From Pseudotamlana haliotis (GTDB taxonomy: Bacteria; Bacteroidota; Bacteroidia; Flavobacteriales; Flavobacteriaceae), in NCBI RefSeq assembly GCF_008806375.1, contig NZ_WAAT01000051.1, positions 1 through 64,000 on the forward strand: DNA of 64,000 nt, written 5' to 3'. A program made the translations under genes and the position numbers. Positions 8,505-16,299 of the stretch are shown in pieces; position 1 is the first letter of the stretch, and the number at the start of each line of letters is the position of its first letter. Under the pieces are notes generated by a model. The model saw only the letters and a list, made by a program, of their open reading frames with translations, was not told the origin of the DNA and did not search any database.

Positions 8505-9233
8505 ATGATTATTAATGATATTTTAACGGCAATTCCCTTCGGGATCATACTTGCTTTTACCATTGGCCCTGTATTTTTTGTATTACTTGAAACTAGTGCT
8601 ACAAAAGGGTTTAGAGCTGCTTTAATATTTGATTTAGGTGTTATTTTAGCCGATATTATCTTCATTTTAATCGCCTTTTATAGTACCAATAACTTAAGAG
8701 GGAAAATAGGGAATGACCCTAATTTTTTAATTTTTGGAGGCGCTTTACTCATTGTTTATGGGGTTATTTCTTTTGTAAAAACGTCTAAATCTTTTCGATC
8801 TATAGTTAAAGAATATCATAAAGTGATCATAAAAAAGGATTATGGAAAACTTTTTGTCAAAGGTTTTTTACTTAATTTCATAAATATTGGTGTGCTTTTA
8901 GGCTGGTTGGGCTTTATTGTTTTAGGTGATTCTTTAACGTCTTCTGAGCATGGTGGTGCTATATTTATAACTTCTATGTTAGGGGCCTATTTTATGACAG
9001 ATTTGGTTAAAATTCTTATTGCAAAGCGTTTAAAAGCAAAGCTAACACCACGACTTATTTTTAAAACTAAAAAAGTCATCGCTATTGTCATTTTCGCTTT
9101 TGGTATTTTGTTACTCCTACAAGGGCTATTCCCTAAAGCCTATGAGAAAAATATAGAAAAATTAGAGCAGCAAATGTCTGTTGGTTATGATGACTCTATA
9201 GAAAGTTCCATAAATTTAATTTCACACCAATAG
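8505..9233 (+). CDS. LysE/RhtB family amino-acid exporter-like membrane protein
   Basis: A 242-residue membrane protein with about six hydrophobic segments. The LysE-type N-terminus reads IPFGIILAFTIGPVFFVLLE, where Gly-Pro in the first helix is characteristic. I chose the ATG at 8505: the in-frame ATG at 8424 would start inside the upstream terminator and add an atypical Phe/Trp-rich leader. Family members export amino acids or related metabolites using the proton gradient; the substrate is not predictable. The C-terminal tail of about 35 residues after the last helix is polar and acidic. Confidence 0.85.
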   Translation: MIINDILTAIPFGIILAFTIGPVFFVLLETSATKGFRAALIFDLGVILADIIFILIAFYSTNNLRGKIGNDPNFLIFGGALLIVYGVISFVKTSKSFRSIVKEYHKVIIKKDYGKLFVKGFLLNFINIGVLLGWLGFIVLGDSLTSSEHGGAIFITSMLGAYFMTDLVKILIAKRLKAKLTPRLIFKTKKVIAIVIFAFGILLLLQGLFPKAYEKNIEKLEQQMSVGYDDSIESSINLISHQ

Positions 9234-9271
9234 AACACGAGCACGACTATCCCCTTGAGAGGTGGTGATCA

Positions 9272-9317
9272 TAGGGGTGTATCTAAATATTTAAGATATC
9301 TTGGCATAAAACCCCTA
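9272..9317. repeat. Inverted repeat between the LysE-like gene and tRNA-Cys
   Basis: TAGGGGT (9272-9278) pairs with ACCCCTA (9311-9317), with a smaller TATCT/AGATA stem nested inside. No T tract follows on either strand, so a simple terminator is doubtful; the role is unknown. Confidence 0.4.
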
Positions 9318-9336
9318 AACACACTTCCCAAAAAAC

Positions 9337-9370
9337 AAAAAAGCCTCCAGAATAAACTGAAAGCTTTTTT
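9337..9370 (-). terminator. Terminator downstream of tRNA-Cys (possibly bidirectional)
   Basis: The arms AAAAAAGC (9337-9344) and GCTTTTTT (9363-9370) give an A-flanked stem with T runs on both strands. It lies just 3' of the tRNA on the minus strand and may also end rightward transcription from the LysE-like gene. Confidence 0.6.
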
Positions 9371-9373
9371 TTG

Positions 9374-9444
9374 AGGCGTCGAGCGGATTCGAACCGCTGT
9401 ACAAGGTTTTGCAGACCTCTGCCTAGCCACTCGGCCACGACGCC
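9374..9444 (-). tRNA. tRNA-Cys (anticodon GCA)
   Basis: On the minus strand a full cloverleaf can be drawn. The 7-bp acceptor stem is GGCGTCG with CGACGCC, the anticodon loop is CTGCAAA (anticodon GCA), the T loop is TTCGAAT, and the discriminator base is T, as is usual for cysteine tRNAs. Length is 71 nt and CCA is not encoded. It appears as a single-gene unit with its own promoter and terminator. Confidence 0.95.
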
Positions 9445-9486
9445 ATTTATATGTGTGCGATTTCACACCGTTTTTGAAATCTGCTG

Positions 9487-9494
9487 CAAATGTA
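9487..9494 (-). promoter_or_regulatory. Putative -7 promoter box for tRNA-Cys
   Basis: TACATTTG on the minus strand matches the -7 consensus, 43 bp upstream of the mature tRNA 5' end. The short leader contains a small GTGTG/CACAC hairpin. Confidence 0.55.
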
Positions 9495-9524
9495 TAAAAA
9501 ATTGTGACTTTTCTATATATAAAA

Positions 9525-9887
9525 TTACTTTTTACGCTTTTGGTGCATTTTTATAGTCACTTTTTCTACATCACCACCAATCGGCGGGTTTAATTTACTC
9601 ACCCAAACGGTGGCTTTTTTAATGGATTTATTTTCTTTAAAAATACGGTTTAATATGCGTTTAGCTACGGTTTCCAAAAGCTGTGAAGGAATCTTCATTT
9701 CTTCTTTAATAATCCGATTTAAAAACACGTAATCTACGGTATCACTAAGTTTATCGGTTTTTGCAGATTTTTGCAAATCAGCTTCAACTTTTAAATTTAC
9801 CGAATAATCGCTACCAATTTTTGTTTCTTCTTTTAAACAACCGTGGTTGGCAAAAATCCTAATATTTTCAACAGTTATAATTCCCAT
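9525..9887 (-). CDS. folB: Dihydroneopterin aldolase
   Basis: A 120-residue enzyme of usual length. It cleaves 7,8-dihydroneopterin to 6-hydroxymethyl-dihydropterin and glycolaldehyde in folate biosynthesis. Hallmarks are the N-terminal NIRIFANHGCLKEE (the family reads hGxxxxE), the DTVDY strand and the LLETVAKRI helix, with the C-terminal strand ending KVTIKM. It begins 3 bp after the zinc-ribbon gene, so both are likely on one leftward transcript. The rest of the folate pathway is not in the window. Confidence 0.93.
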   Translation of the reverse strand: MGIITVENIRIFANHGCLKEETKIGSDYSVNLKVEADLQKSAKTDKLSDTVDYVFLNRIIKEEMKIPSQLLETVAKRILNRIFKENKSIKKATVWVSKLNPPIGGDVEKVTIKMHQKRKK

Positions 9888-9890
9888 GTG

Positions 9891-10097
9891 TTATGTAAAT
9901 AAATCGAAAACATTACTTAAGGTGCTTGTTTTCGTTTTGTAAAATTCTGTATAAGTGCAATTTTTACAGGTTACCGATGAAAATTTTTGATTCTGAACAT
10001 CAAAAATCTTAGATAATGTCCCTCCAGTTGCTCTCATTTGTCCGATGGTATAGGTTTTATTTTCGCATTTCGGACAGATATAATCTAAGTTTTTCAT
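9891..10097 (-). CDS. Small zinc-ribbon protein (COG3478-like)
   Basis: A 68-residue protein with two CxxC knuckles, CPKC at about residues 9-12 and CKNC near residue 44, forming a zinc ribbon. Between them lies TGGTLSKIFDVQNQKF, the conserved region of the small predicted nucleic-acid-binding zinc-ribbon family (COG3478, YpzJ-like). The function of the family is not known. It lies 3 bp upstream of folB and is probably co-transcribed with it. Its start lies 141 bp from glnS, which is transcribed in the opposite direction. Confidence 0.8.
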   Translation of the reverse strand: MKNLDYICPKCENKTYTIGQMRATGGTLSKIFDVQNQKFSSVTCKNCTYTEFYKTKTSTLSNVFDLFT

Positions 10098-10201
10098 AAT
10101 ATTATTTCGTTTGGTTTATACAAGTTGCATGTATAAATATACTGAAATAATTTTTATTAGGCTTCCTTAGATATATTGGGCAAAAATAACTTGAATTTCC
10201 G

Positions 10202-10209
10202 TAATTTTG
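10202..10209 (+). promoter_or_regulatory. Putative -7 promoter box for glnS
   Basis: TAATTTTG matches TAnnTTTG and is 30 bp before the ATG at 10239. It would fall inside the gene if the alternative TTG at 10176 were used, which argues for 10239 as the start. Confidence 0.5.
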
Positions 10210-10238
10210 AGCCTTATTTAGTTGAAAAAGATCAGGAA

Positions 10239-12230
10239 ATGTCTGAAGAAAGAAAATCACTCAATTTTATTGAGCAAATTATAGAGGAAGATTTATCAAA
10301 CGGAATGTCTAAAGAAGCCTTGCGTTTTAGATTTCCGCCAGAACCAAACGGGTATTTACATATTGGACATACCAAAGCCATTGGTATTAGTTTTGGTTTA
10401 GGTGAAAAATATGAAGCACCAGTAAATCTAAGATTTGATGACACCAATCCGGCCAAAGAAGAGCAGGAGTATGTAGATGCTATTAAAAAAGATGTGGCAT
10501 GGTTAGGTTATACCTGGGATAAGGAATTATTTTCTTCTGATTATTTTCAACAACTTTATGATTGGGCCATTCTTTTAATTAAAGAAGGCAAAGCTTATGT
10601 AGATTCTCAATCTAGTGAGGCTATGGCCGAACAAAAAGGAAGGCCTACACAAGCAGGTGTTGATGGACCTTTTAGAAATAGGACGGTTGAAGAAAACCTT
10701 GATTTATTCGAACGCATGAAACAAGGTGAATTTGAAGAAGGTGAACATATTTTACGTGCTAAAATTGACATGCAACATCCAAACATGTTGATGCGTGATC
10801 CTATTATTTACCGTGTTTTAAAGAAACACCACCATAGAACGGCAAACGATTGGTGTATTTACCCGATGTATGATTGGACCCATGGTGAAAGTGATTATTT
10901 AGAGCAAATTTCACACTCACTATGTTCTTTAGAATTTAAGCCGCATAGAGAGCTTTACGATTGGTTTTTAGACCAAGTTGTCGTTGAAGAAAAATTAAGG
11001 CCAAAACAACGCGAATTTGCACGTTTAAACCTTAGTTATACCATTATGAGTAAACGTAAGTTGCTTAAATTGGTAGAAGATGGCGTGGTTAATGGTTGGG
11101 ACGACCCTAGAATGCCTACAATTTCTGGCTTACGTCGAAGAGGATATACACCTGCATCGATTAGAAAATTTGTTGAAACGGTTGGAGTTGCCAAGCGTGA
11201 AAATGTGATTGATGTATCGCTTTTAGAATTTTGTATTCGTGAAGATTTGAATAAAACTGCCCCACGTGTAATGGCGGTTTTAAATCCTGTAAAAGTGGTT
11301 ATTACCAACTATCCTGAAGATAAGGTAGAATGGTTAGACGCTGAAAATAATCAAGAAGATGCTAGTGCTGGTTTTAGAAAAGTACCGTTTTCTCGTGAAA
11401 TATTTATTGAAAAAGATGATTTTAAAGAGGAAGCTGGTAATAAGTTTTTCCGATTAAAATTAGGTGGTGAAGTGCGTCTTAAAAATGCTTATATCATCAA
11501 AGCTGAATCTGTGGTTAAAGATGCTCATGGTGAAGTGATTGAAATTCATTGTACCTATTCTGAAGATACTGCAAAACGTGTTAAAGCCACGCTACACTGG
11601 GTTTCTATTGAACATGCTTTAAAGGCTGAAGTACGTGAATACGATCGTTTATTTAATGATGAAGCGCCAGACAGCCACCAAGACAAAGACTTTATGGAAT
11701 TTATCAACCCGAATTCGCTAAAACATATCACCGCCTTTGTAGAACCAAGTTTAAAAGAGGCCCAAATTGGTGATCGTTTCCAATTTCAACGTTTGGGGTA
11801 TTTTAATGTGGATGATGATTCAACCGCTGAACATTTAGTGTTTAACAAAACCGTAGGTTTACGTGATTCTTGGGCGAAGGCGCAACCAAAACCACAGCAA
11901 AATAATGCACCGAAAAAACAGAATATGCCAAAACGTAAGGCTATTGATGTGATTCAGCAATTAGGAAAAAAATATACCAATTTACCTGATGCTAAACAAG
12001 AAAAGGTGAAAGCTGAAATTTTAAAATTGGCTAAACAAGTGTCTTATGATGAATTAGCACCTTTGTTTAATACAGCTGTTAAAAAAGTAGGAACGCGTAT
12101 CGCGGTCACACTAGTTTTAGGTGTTTTATTAGAAAACGGACAAGCAAAGAACGAAGAAATAGATGCTTTTATAACTAAAGCTTTAGAAGATAAGAATGCA
12201 CTTTTAGTACAGTTTGCTCAAGGGTTATAG
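10239..12230 (+). CDS. glnS: Glutaminyl-tRNA synthetase with C-terminal helical extension
   Basis: A 663-residue class I synthetase that charges tRNA-Gln. I chose the ATG at 10239 (MSEERKSLNFIEQ) over an in-frame TTG at 10176 because a promoter box lies between them and the family normally starts here. The HIGH-type motif PPEPNGYLHIGH is at about residues 33-44 and the KMSKS-type motif is MSKRK near residue 270; the anticodon-binding beta-barrels follow to about residue 560. The last roughly 100 residues are not part of the E. coli enzyme (554 residues). They form a Lys/Gln/Pro-rich linker and a helical domain with some resemblance to the YqeY/GatB tail domain, which assists tRNA binding in other fused GlnRS proteins. 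That equivalence is an inference. Confidence 0.96.
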   Translation: MSEERKSLNFIEQIIEEDLSNGMSKEALRFRFPPEPNGYLHIGHTKAIGISFGLGEKYEAPVNLRFDDTNPAKEEQEYVDAIKKDVAWLGYTWDKELFSSDYFQQLYDWAILLIKEGKAYVDSQSSEAMAEQKGRPTQAGVDGPFRNRTVEENLDLFERMKQGEFEEGEHILRAKIDMQHPNMLMRDPIIYRVLKKHHHRTANDWCIYPMYDWTHGESDYLEQISHSLCSLEFKPHRELYDWFLDQVVVEEKLRPKQREFARLNLSYTIMSKRKLLKLVEDGVVNGWDDPRMPTISGLRRRGYTPASIRKFVETVGVAKRENVIDVSLLEFCIREDLNKTAPRVMAVLNPVKVVITNYPEDKVEWLDAENNQEDASAGFRKVPFSREIFIEKDDFKEEAGNKFFRLKLGGEVRLKNAYIIKAESVVKDAHGEVIEIHCTYSEDTAKRVKATLHWVSIEHALKAEVREYDRLFNDEAPDSHQDKDFMEFINPNSLKHITAFVEPSLKEAQIGDRFQFQRLGYFNVDDDSTAEHLVFNKTVGLRDSWAKAQPKPQQNNAPKKQNMPKRKAIDVIQQLGKKYTNLPDAKQEKVKAEILKLAKQVSYDELAPLFNTAVKKVGTRIAVTLVLGVLLENGQAKNEEIDAFITKALEDKNALLVQFAQGL

Positions 12231-12313
12231 TTTATGAGGTGGTGTCTAAAAAAATAAGACCCTATACCTTAGTATTTTAACTATCTTTATAGTCTAACCA
12301 AAATTTTTTTAGA

Positions 12314-12802
12314 ATGGAAGCTTATTATAACCTTATTGCAATGCTTGTTGCGGCTTTTTCTGCTTTAGTAATCGGATCTATTTGGTATCATCCAAAAGTC
12401 TTTGGAAATGCTTGGTTGAAAGCAGCAGAATTGAATGATAAACAAATGAAAAGTGGCAGTATGGTCAAAATATTTGGTCTGGCTTTACTGTTTGCATTCA
12501 TGTTATCTACGGCGCTACCAGGTATTGTGATTCACCAAGTTGGGGCTTTAAGTTTAATAGGGGGTGACCCTACACAAGCTTTAGCTTCTTATGACGCTTT
12601 TATAGCCGATTATGCTACTAATTTTAGAACCTTTAAGCATGGTGCTTTACATGGTATTCTTACCGGTATATTTGTCGTTTTACCGGTTTTAGGAACCAAT
12701 GCCTTGTTTGAGCGTAAAGGAGCAAAGTATATTTTTATAAATAGCGGATACTGGATCGTGACTTTAGCCATCATGGGCGGTATTATTTGCGCTTGGAAAT
12801 AG
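12314..12802 (+). CDS. DUF1761 family membrane protein
   Basis: A 162-residue protein with four hydrophobic segments, at about residues 7-27, 51-72, 112-130 and 140-160. The N-terminal IGSIWYHPKVFGNAW segment is the signature I associate with DUF1761 proteins. The biochemical role is unknown. It lies 83 bp after glnS in the same orientation with no obvious terminator between, so read-through from glnS is possible. A hairpin follows its stop codon. Confidence 0.78.
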   Translation: MEAYYNLIAMLVAAFSALVIGSIWYHPKVFGNAWLKAAELNDKQMKSGSMVKIFGLALLFAFMLSTALPGIVIHQVGALSLIGGDPTQALASYDAFIADYATNFRTFKHGALHGILTGIFVVLPVLGTNALFERKGAKYIFINSGYWIVTLAIMGGIICAWK

Positions 12803-12842
12803 TTCATATTTGAACATTATTTTTGTAAACTTTTAACTTGTT

Positions 12843-12873
12843 TAAAGACTGAGAATTGTAATTTTCGGTCTTT
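12843..12873 (+). terminator. Hairpin after the DUF1761 gene, abutting the next gene's start
   Basis: AAAGACTGAGAATT pairs with AATTTTCGGTCTTT with only G-U wobbles as imperfections, giving a long stem with a very tight turn. It could be a terminator. It also ends one or two bases before the TTG at 12875, so it may occlude initiation of the next gene. Confidence 0.55.
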
Positions 12874-12874
12874 A

Positions 12875-14044
12875 TTGTTTCTATTGAAAACTTATACCAT
12901 TTATCATTCGAGTGAAGTGCTTCCAAATTCTTGGGATGCTCTGACGGGTCATGATGTTTTTCTTCAGAAGCCCTACTTGTGCGCTTTAGAGCAAGCGACT
13001 CCAGAGAATATTCAGTTGTATTATGTGGGTATTTTTTTAGATGATGTGCTTGTTGGTATTGCTATAATTCAGCATGTCAAGTTATATTTGGAAGACATGT
13101 TTAGAAAATCTGAAGTGTCATGCCTAAAAGAAGGTTTTCAAAAGTTGCTTGCCAAAGTACTAAAGGGAAATGTCTTAGTTGCTGGAAACCTTACCCATAC
13201 GGGACAGCACGGTATGTATTTTGATAAAAATACGATTTCATATAAATCCTATACGCAACTAATTTTGGAGGCTCTAAACGCTTTAAAAAGACGTATTAAA
13301 GAAAAACACAACAAAACCGTCCGTTTAATTATCTTTAAAGATTTTTTTAATGACGATGTGTTATATAATGAAGCATTAGTGTTTCAAGAACAGCAGTTAC
13401 ATCAGGTTTCAGTGCAACCTAATATGATATTGAATGTTCCTTCGGAATGGAATGACATTTCAGATTACACTTCTGCATTGACTAAAAAATACAGAGACCG
13501 TTATAAACGTGCTAGAAAAAAGTTAGGAAAAATTCGCCGTATTGAATTGGATGTAGAAGCCGTTGAAAAACACAAAACCACAATTCACAAACTGTATTTA
13601 AATGTTTCTAACAACGCGAAGTTTAATAGTTTTCGACTCCCAGAAAGCCATTTTTTAAGCTTAAAACAACATTTACAAGGCCATTTTAAGGTTTTTGGAT
13701 ATTTTTTAGATGATGAATTGGTTGGTTTTTATACCTTGATTTTAAACGGAAAAAAGCTAGAAACTTATTTCTTAGGTTATGATTCTGAACATCAATACCA
13801 TAATCAACTGTATCTAAATATGCTTTATGATATGTTAGAATTTGGTATTGAAAACCAGTTTTCACAAATCATTTATGCCCGAACCGCTATGGAAATTAAA
13901 AGTTCTGTAGGCGCAAAAGCCCTTCCTATGCAAATGTATATGAAGCACACTAATCCGTCTTTAAATGCACTGCTAAAACCTGTTTTTAAATTAATGAACC
14001 CCAAGCAAGAGTGGGAGGAAAGGCACCCGTTTAAGGTTGTTTAA
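12875..14044 (+). CDS. GNAT-fold acyltransferase, BioF2/FemAB-like, with non-ATG start
   Basis: A protein of up to 389 residues with no ATG near its N-terminus: initiation must use a TTG at 12875 or 12884. The C-terminal half (about residues 190-370) resembles the GNAT/FemAB-like acetyltransferase_6 fold, with a basic TKKYRDRYKRARKKLGK helix, then YFLDDELVGFYTLI and a YNQLYLNMLYDMLEFGI-like stretch. Proteins of this type transfer acyl or aminoacyl groups, but the substrate here is unknown. Homology is recognised only at the fold level. An upstream hairpin ends at the start codon, which suggests weak or regulated translation. Confidence 0.7.
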   Translation: MFLLKTYTIYHSSEVLPNSWDALTGHDVFLQKPYLCALEQATPENIQLYYVGIFLDDVLVGIAIIQHVKLYLEDMFRKSEVSCLKEGFQKLLAKVLKGNVLVAGNLTHTGQHGMYFDKNTISYKSYTQLILEALNALKRRIKEKHNKTVRLIIFKDFFNDDVLYNEALVFQEQQLHQVSVQPNMILNVPSEWNDISDYTSALTKKYRDRYKRARKKLGKIRRIELDVEAVEKHKTTIHKLYLNVSNNAKFNSFRLPESHFLSLKQHLQGHFKVFGYFLDDELVGFYTLILNGKKLETYFLGYDSEHQYHNQLYLNMLYDMLEFGIENQFSQIIYARTAMEIKSSVGAKALPMQMYMKHTNPSLNALLKPVFKLMNPKQEWEERHPFKVV

Positions 14045-14369
14045 CTGTTTATACGTTTAATCGTTTATCCAAATGTTTATTCGTTTAACCGGATATCAAT
14101 AATTTTAGTCTTATAAATTTTTAAACGTAGGTCACTCTGAACTCGTTTTAACTTTGTTGAATCTTCGATTTCAGGGTCATATAATATCATATAAATAAGT
14201 TCCATAGAAGCTGAAATCAGTTAAGCATGCCGTTTCGTAAGCAACGCGGTTCAATTCATAAACAAATCAACGATTTAACATTTTCTCAAATGAATATAAA
14301 ACGTCAACGTCTTTCGCTAGCGCGACGGTTCAACGCATAAAACGATTCAACAAAAAACAGTTAAACAAT
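14045..14369. repeat. Non-coding region of short repeated words forming a loose inverted repeat
   Basis: This 325-bp gap between convergent genes holds degenerate words such as CGTTTAATCG and GTTTATTCGTTTAA on its left. Their reverse complements lie on its right, for example ATAAACAAATCAACG and AAAACGATTCAAC. The outermost arms are TTTAACTGTTT at the left edge and AAACAGTTAAA at 14356-14366. A CGCTAGCG palindrome is also present. No gene is visible. It may act as a bidirectional terminator or be the remains of a mobile repeat. Confidence 0.5.
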
Positions 14370-15305
14370 TTATTCATCACCATTTTCATCCTGTTTCTTC
14401 TTCTGCGCCTTCATAGCTTCACCAATTTGGTTACTGGCTGTAAAACTGGCTACCATATCGTTTAACATGTTGCTTCCAGCTTGTGGTGCGTTAGGTAATA
14501 AAATTAAATTACTGTTGGTTTCTTCACCTAAAGATTGTAAGGTGTCATAATGTTGGGTAACAACGATTAGTGCAGAAGCCTCTTGACTGTTAATACCCAC
14601 ACGGTTTAAAACTTCAACCGATTCTTCTAATCCTCTTGCAATTTCGCGACGCTGATCTGCAATACCTTGTCCTTGTAAACGTTTGCTTTCGGCTTCAGCT
14701 TTTGCTTTTTCAACAATTAAAATACGTTGGGCATCACCTTCGTATTGGGCTGCTGTTTTTTCTCTATCGGAAGCATTAATACGGTTCATGGCCGCTTTTA
14801 CTTGAGCATCTGGATCAATGTCAGTTACTAAAGTTTTAATGATATCAAATCCGTAATCTAACATGGCATCGTTTAATTCAGCTTTTACAGCCAATGCGAT
14901 ATCATCTTTTTTAACGAAAACATCGTCCAATTTCATTTTAGGCACTTCGGCACGAACCACATCAAAAACATAAGAAGTGATTTGTTCATGCGGATAATCT
15001 AATTTGTAAAAGGCGTCATAAACTTTCTGACTAATTACGCGGTATTGTACTGAAACTTTTAGACGAACAAATACATCATCCAAGGTTTTGGTTTCAATAA
15101 TAACGTCTAATTGCTGAATTTTTAAACTCAAGCGTCCGGCAACACGATCAACTAAAGGAATTTTTAATTGAAGTCCTGAATGACGAATACTTTGAAATTT
15201 CCCGAAGCGTTCTATAATCGCTGCGGTTTGTTGTTTTACAATGAAGAGCCCTGATATAATTATAAAGGCGACAAGAACTAAAAATGCAATTGTAATAAAA
15301 TTCAT
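14370..15305 (-). CDS. SPFH/band 7 membrane protein (stomatin/QmcA-like)
   Basis: A 311-residue protein anchored by one N-terminal helix (residues 4-24). The SPFH domain follows (about 25-190), and then an Ala/Glu/Lys/Arg-rich coiled-coil region (AEGD-like repeats at about 190-235) typical of stomatin, slipin and QmcA proteins. These oligomerise into membrane microdomain scaffolds and often support membrane-protein quality control. The C-terminus is hydrophilic and very charged. No NfeD partner gene is adjacent, which favours a QmcA-like role over the NfeD-paired type. Its promoter overlaps that of the divergent outer-membrane protein gene. Confidence 0.9.
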   Translation of the reverse strand: MNFITIAFLVLVAFIIISGLFIVKQQTAAIIERFGKFQSIRHSGLQLKIPLVDRVAGRLSLKIQQLDVIIETKTLDDVFVRLKVSVQYRVISQKVYDAFYKLDYPHEQITSYVFDVVRAEVPKMKLDDVFVKKDDIALAVKAELNDAMLDYGFDIIKTLVTDIDPDAQVKAAMNRINASDREKTAAQYEGDAQRILIVEKAKAEAESKRLQGQGIADQRREIARGLEESVEVLNRVGINSQEASALIVVTQHYDTLQSLGEETNSNLILLPNAPQAGSNMLNDMVASFTASNQIGEAMKAQKKKQDENGDE

Positions 15306-15334
15306 GATTATGAGTTTAAAAGTGATAAATTATT

Positions 15335-15342
15335 CAAATTTA
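15335..15342 (-). promoter_or_regulatory. Putative -7 promoter box for the SPFH gene
   Basis: TAAATTTG on the minus strand, 30 bp upstream of the SPFH ATG. Confidence 0.5.
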
Positions 15343-15352
15343 TGAAATAGAC

Positions 15353-15360
15353 TATATTTG
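15353..15360 (+). promoter_or_regulatory. Putative -7 promoter box for the outer-membrane protein gene
   Basis: TATATTTG on the plus strand, 19 bp before the ATG at 15379. It lies only 10 bp from the divergent SPFH box, so the two promoters must occlude each other. Confidence 0.55.
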
Positions 15361-15378
15361 AGCGTTTAATTTAGCTGT

Positions 15379-16062
15379 ATGAAATATAAGTCATTTTTAT
15401 TATTAGTAGTCACAATATTGTGTTTTGTTACAAAAAGTTTCTCTCAAAAGGGCCAATATCAAATTAGAAATGGTTTCGGAATTTCTGGTGGTATGAGTCA
15501 ATATGATATCAATACCGATAATTTTAAAACCAAAGCAGCTACGGGTTTTTTAGGTGGATTACGGGCATCGGTTGATTTACCACATAAATGGTATAACTTG
15601 AGTTATGGCATGCAGTTCTCTGAAAATCAAATTGAAATTTCAGGGAGACCAGATCAGTTCAGTCTAGAGGAAGACTATATAAAATATAAACTTTTGGCTG
15701 TTAGTTTAGATTTGAGCTTACACGTAAAACTTATAAAAAACTATCTCATGATTGATATCGGGCCTATGTTGCAATTCAATGGGCCGTTAGAATTTAAAGA
15801 TGAAGATCAGGAAGGTTATTTTATTAACAACTATGATCATTTAACGGCTAAGGACATCACCAAGTTATCCAAATTCCATATGAATGGCGTTGTAGGTGCT
15901 TCAGTAGGCGTTCGTAATTTTATGTTGAAAGGTCAGTATATTTACGGTTTTACTAATATTTTGAATAAATTAAATAAAGAAAAAGTTGATAATTCAGGTG
16001 GGAAATCAAAGTTTGAAGGGCATCAACAAATGCTGACCTTATCGGCTATTGTTACTTTTTAA
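15379..16062 (+). CDS. PorT/OmpA-like outer-membrane beta-barrel protein
   Basis: A 227-residue exported protein with a signal peptide (residues 1-22, ending KSFSQ). A small beta-barrel follows, with alternating aromatic strands: RNGFGISGGMSQYDI, WYNLSYGMQFSENQ, YLMIDIGPMLQF and FMLKGQYIYGFTNI. It ends with a hydrophobic strand, LTLSAIVTF, whose final Phe is typical of barrels folded by the BAM machinery. It belongs to the broad porin-family outer-membrane barrels of Bacteroidota; the function is not assignable. It diverges from the SPFH gene. Confidence 0.75.
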   Translation: MKYKSFLLLVVTILCFVTKSFSQKGQYQIRNGFGISGGMSQYDINTDNFKTKAATGFLGGLRASVDLPHKWYNLSYGMQFSENQIEISGRPDQFSLEEDYIKYKLLAVSLDLSLHVKLIKNYLMIDIGPMLQFNGPLEFKDEDQEGYFINNYDHLTAKDITKLSKFHMNGVVGASVGVRNFMLKGQYIYGFTNILNKLNKEKVDNSGGKSKFEGHQQMLTLSAIVTF

Positions 16063-16224
16063 AATGTATTATTGTTTATTCGTTTATTTGTTTAATCGTG
16101 TAATTGAGGTGTTTACTACAAAAAAAGGAAGATTTCCTTTATATAGGGGAGCTTACTTCTAACTTCTAATATTTAACTTTTTATATTCTCAAATATATGA
16201 GGAGTTAACTCCTATGAAACAAAA

Positions 16225-16278
16225 ATCCCCGAAGTTTTTTAATTCTGATAAACTTCAGAAGAAAAAAACTTCAGGGAT
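16225..16278. terminator. Long bidirectional terminator between the barrel gene and gltX
   Basis: ATCCCCGAAGTTTTTT pairs with AAAAAACTTCAGGGAT (one mismatch), enclosing a smaller TTCTG/CAGAA hairpin. It sits 22 bp past the gltX stop on the minus strand and can also stop rightward transcription. Confidence 0.8.
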
Positions 16279-16299
16279 ATGTATAAAATTATATCTAAA

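Noticed and set aside
9371..9556. Open frame through tRNA-Cys
   Set aside because: It reads across the tRNA and promoter; chance frame.
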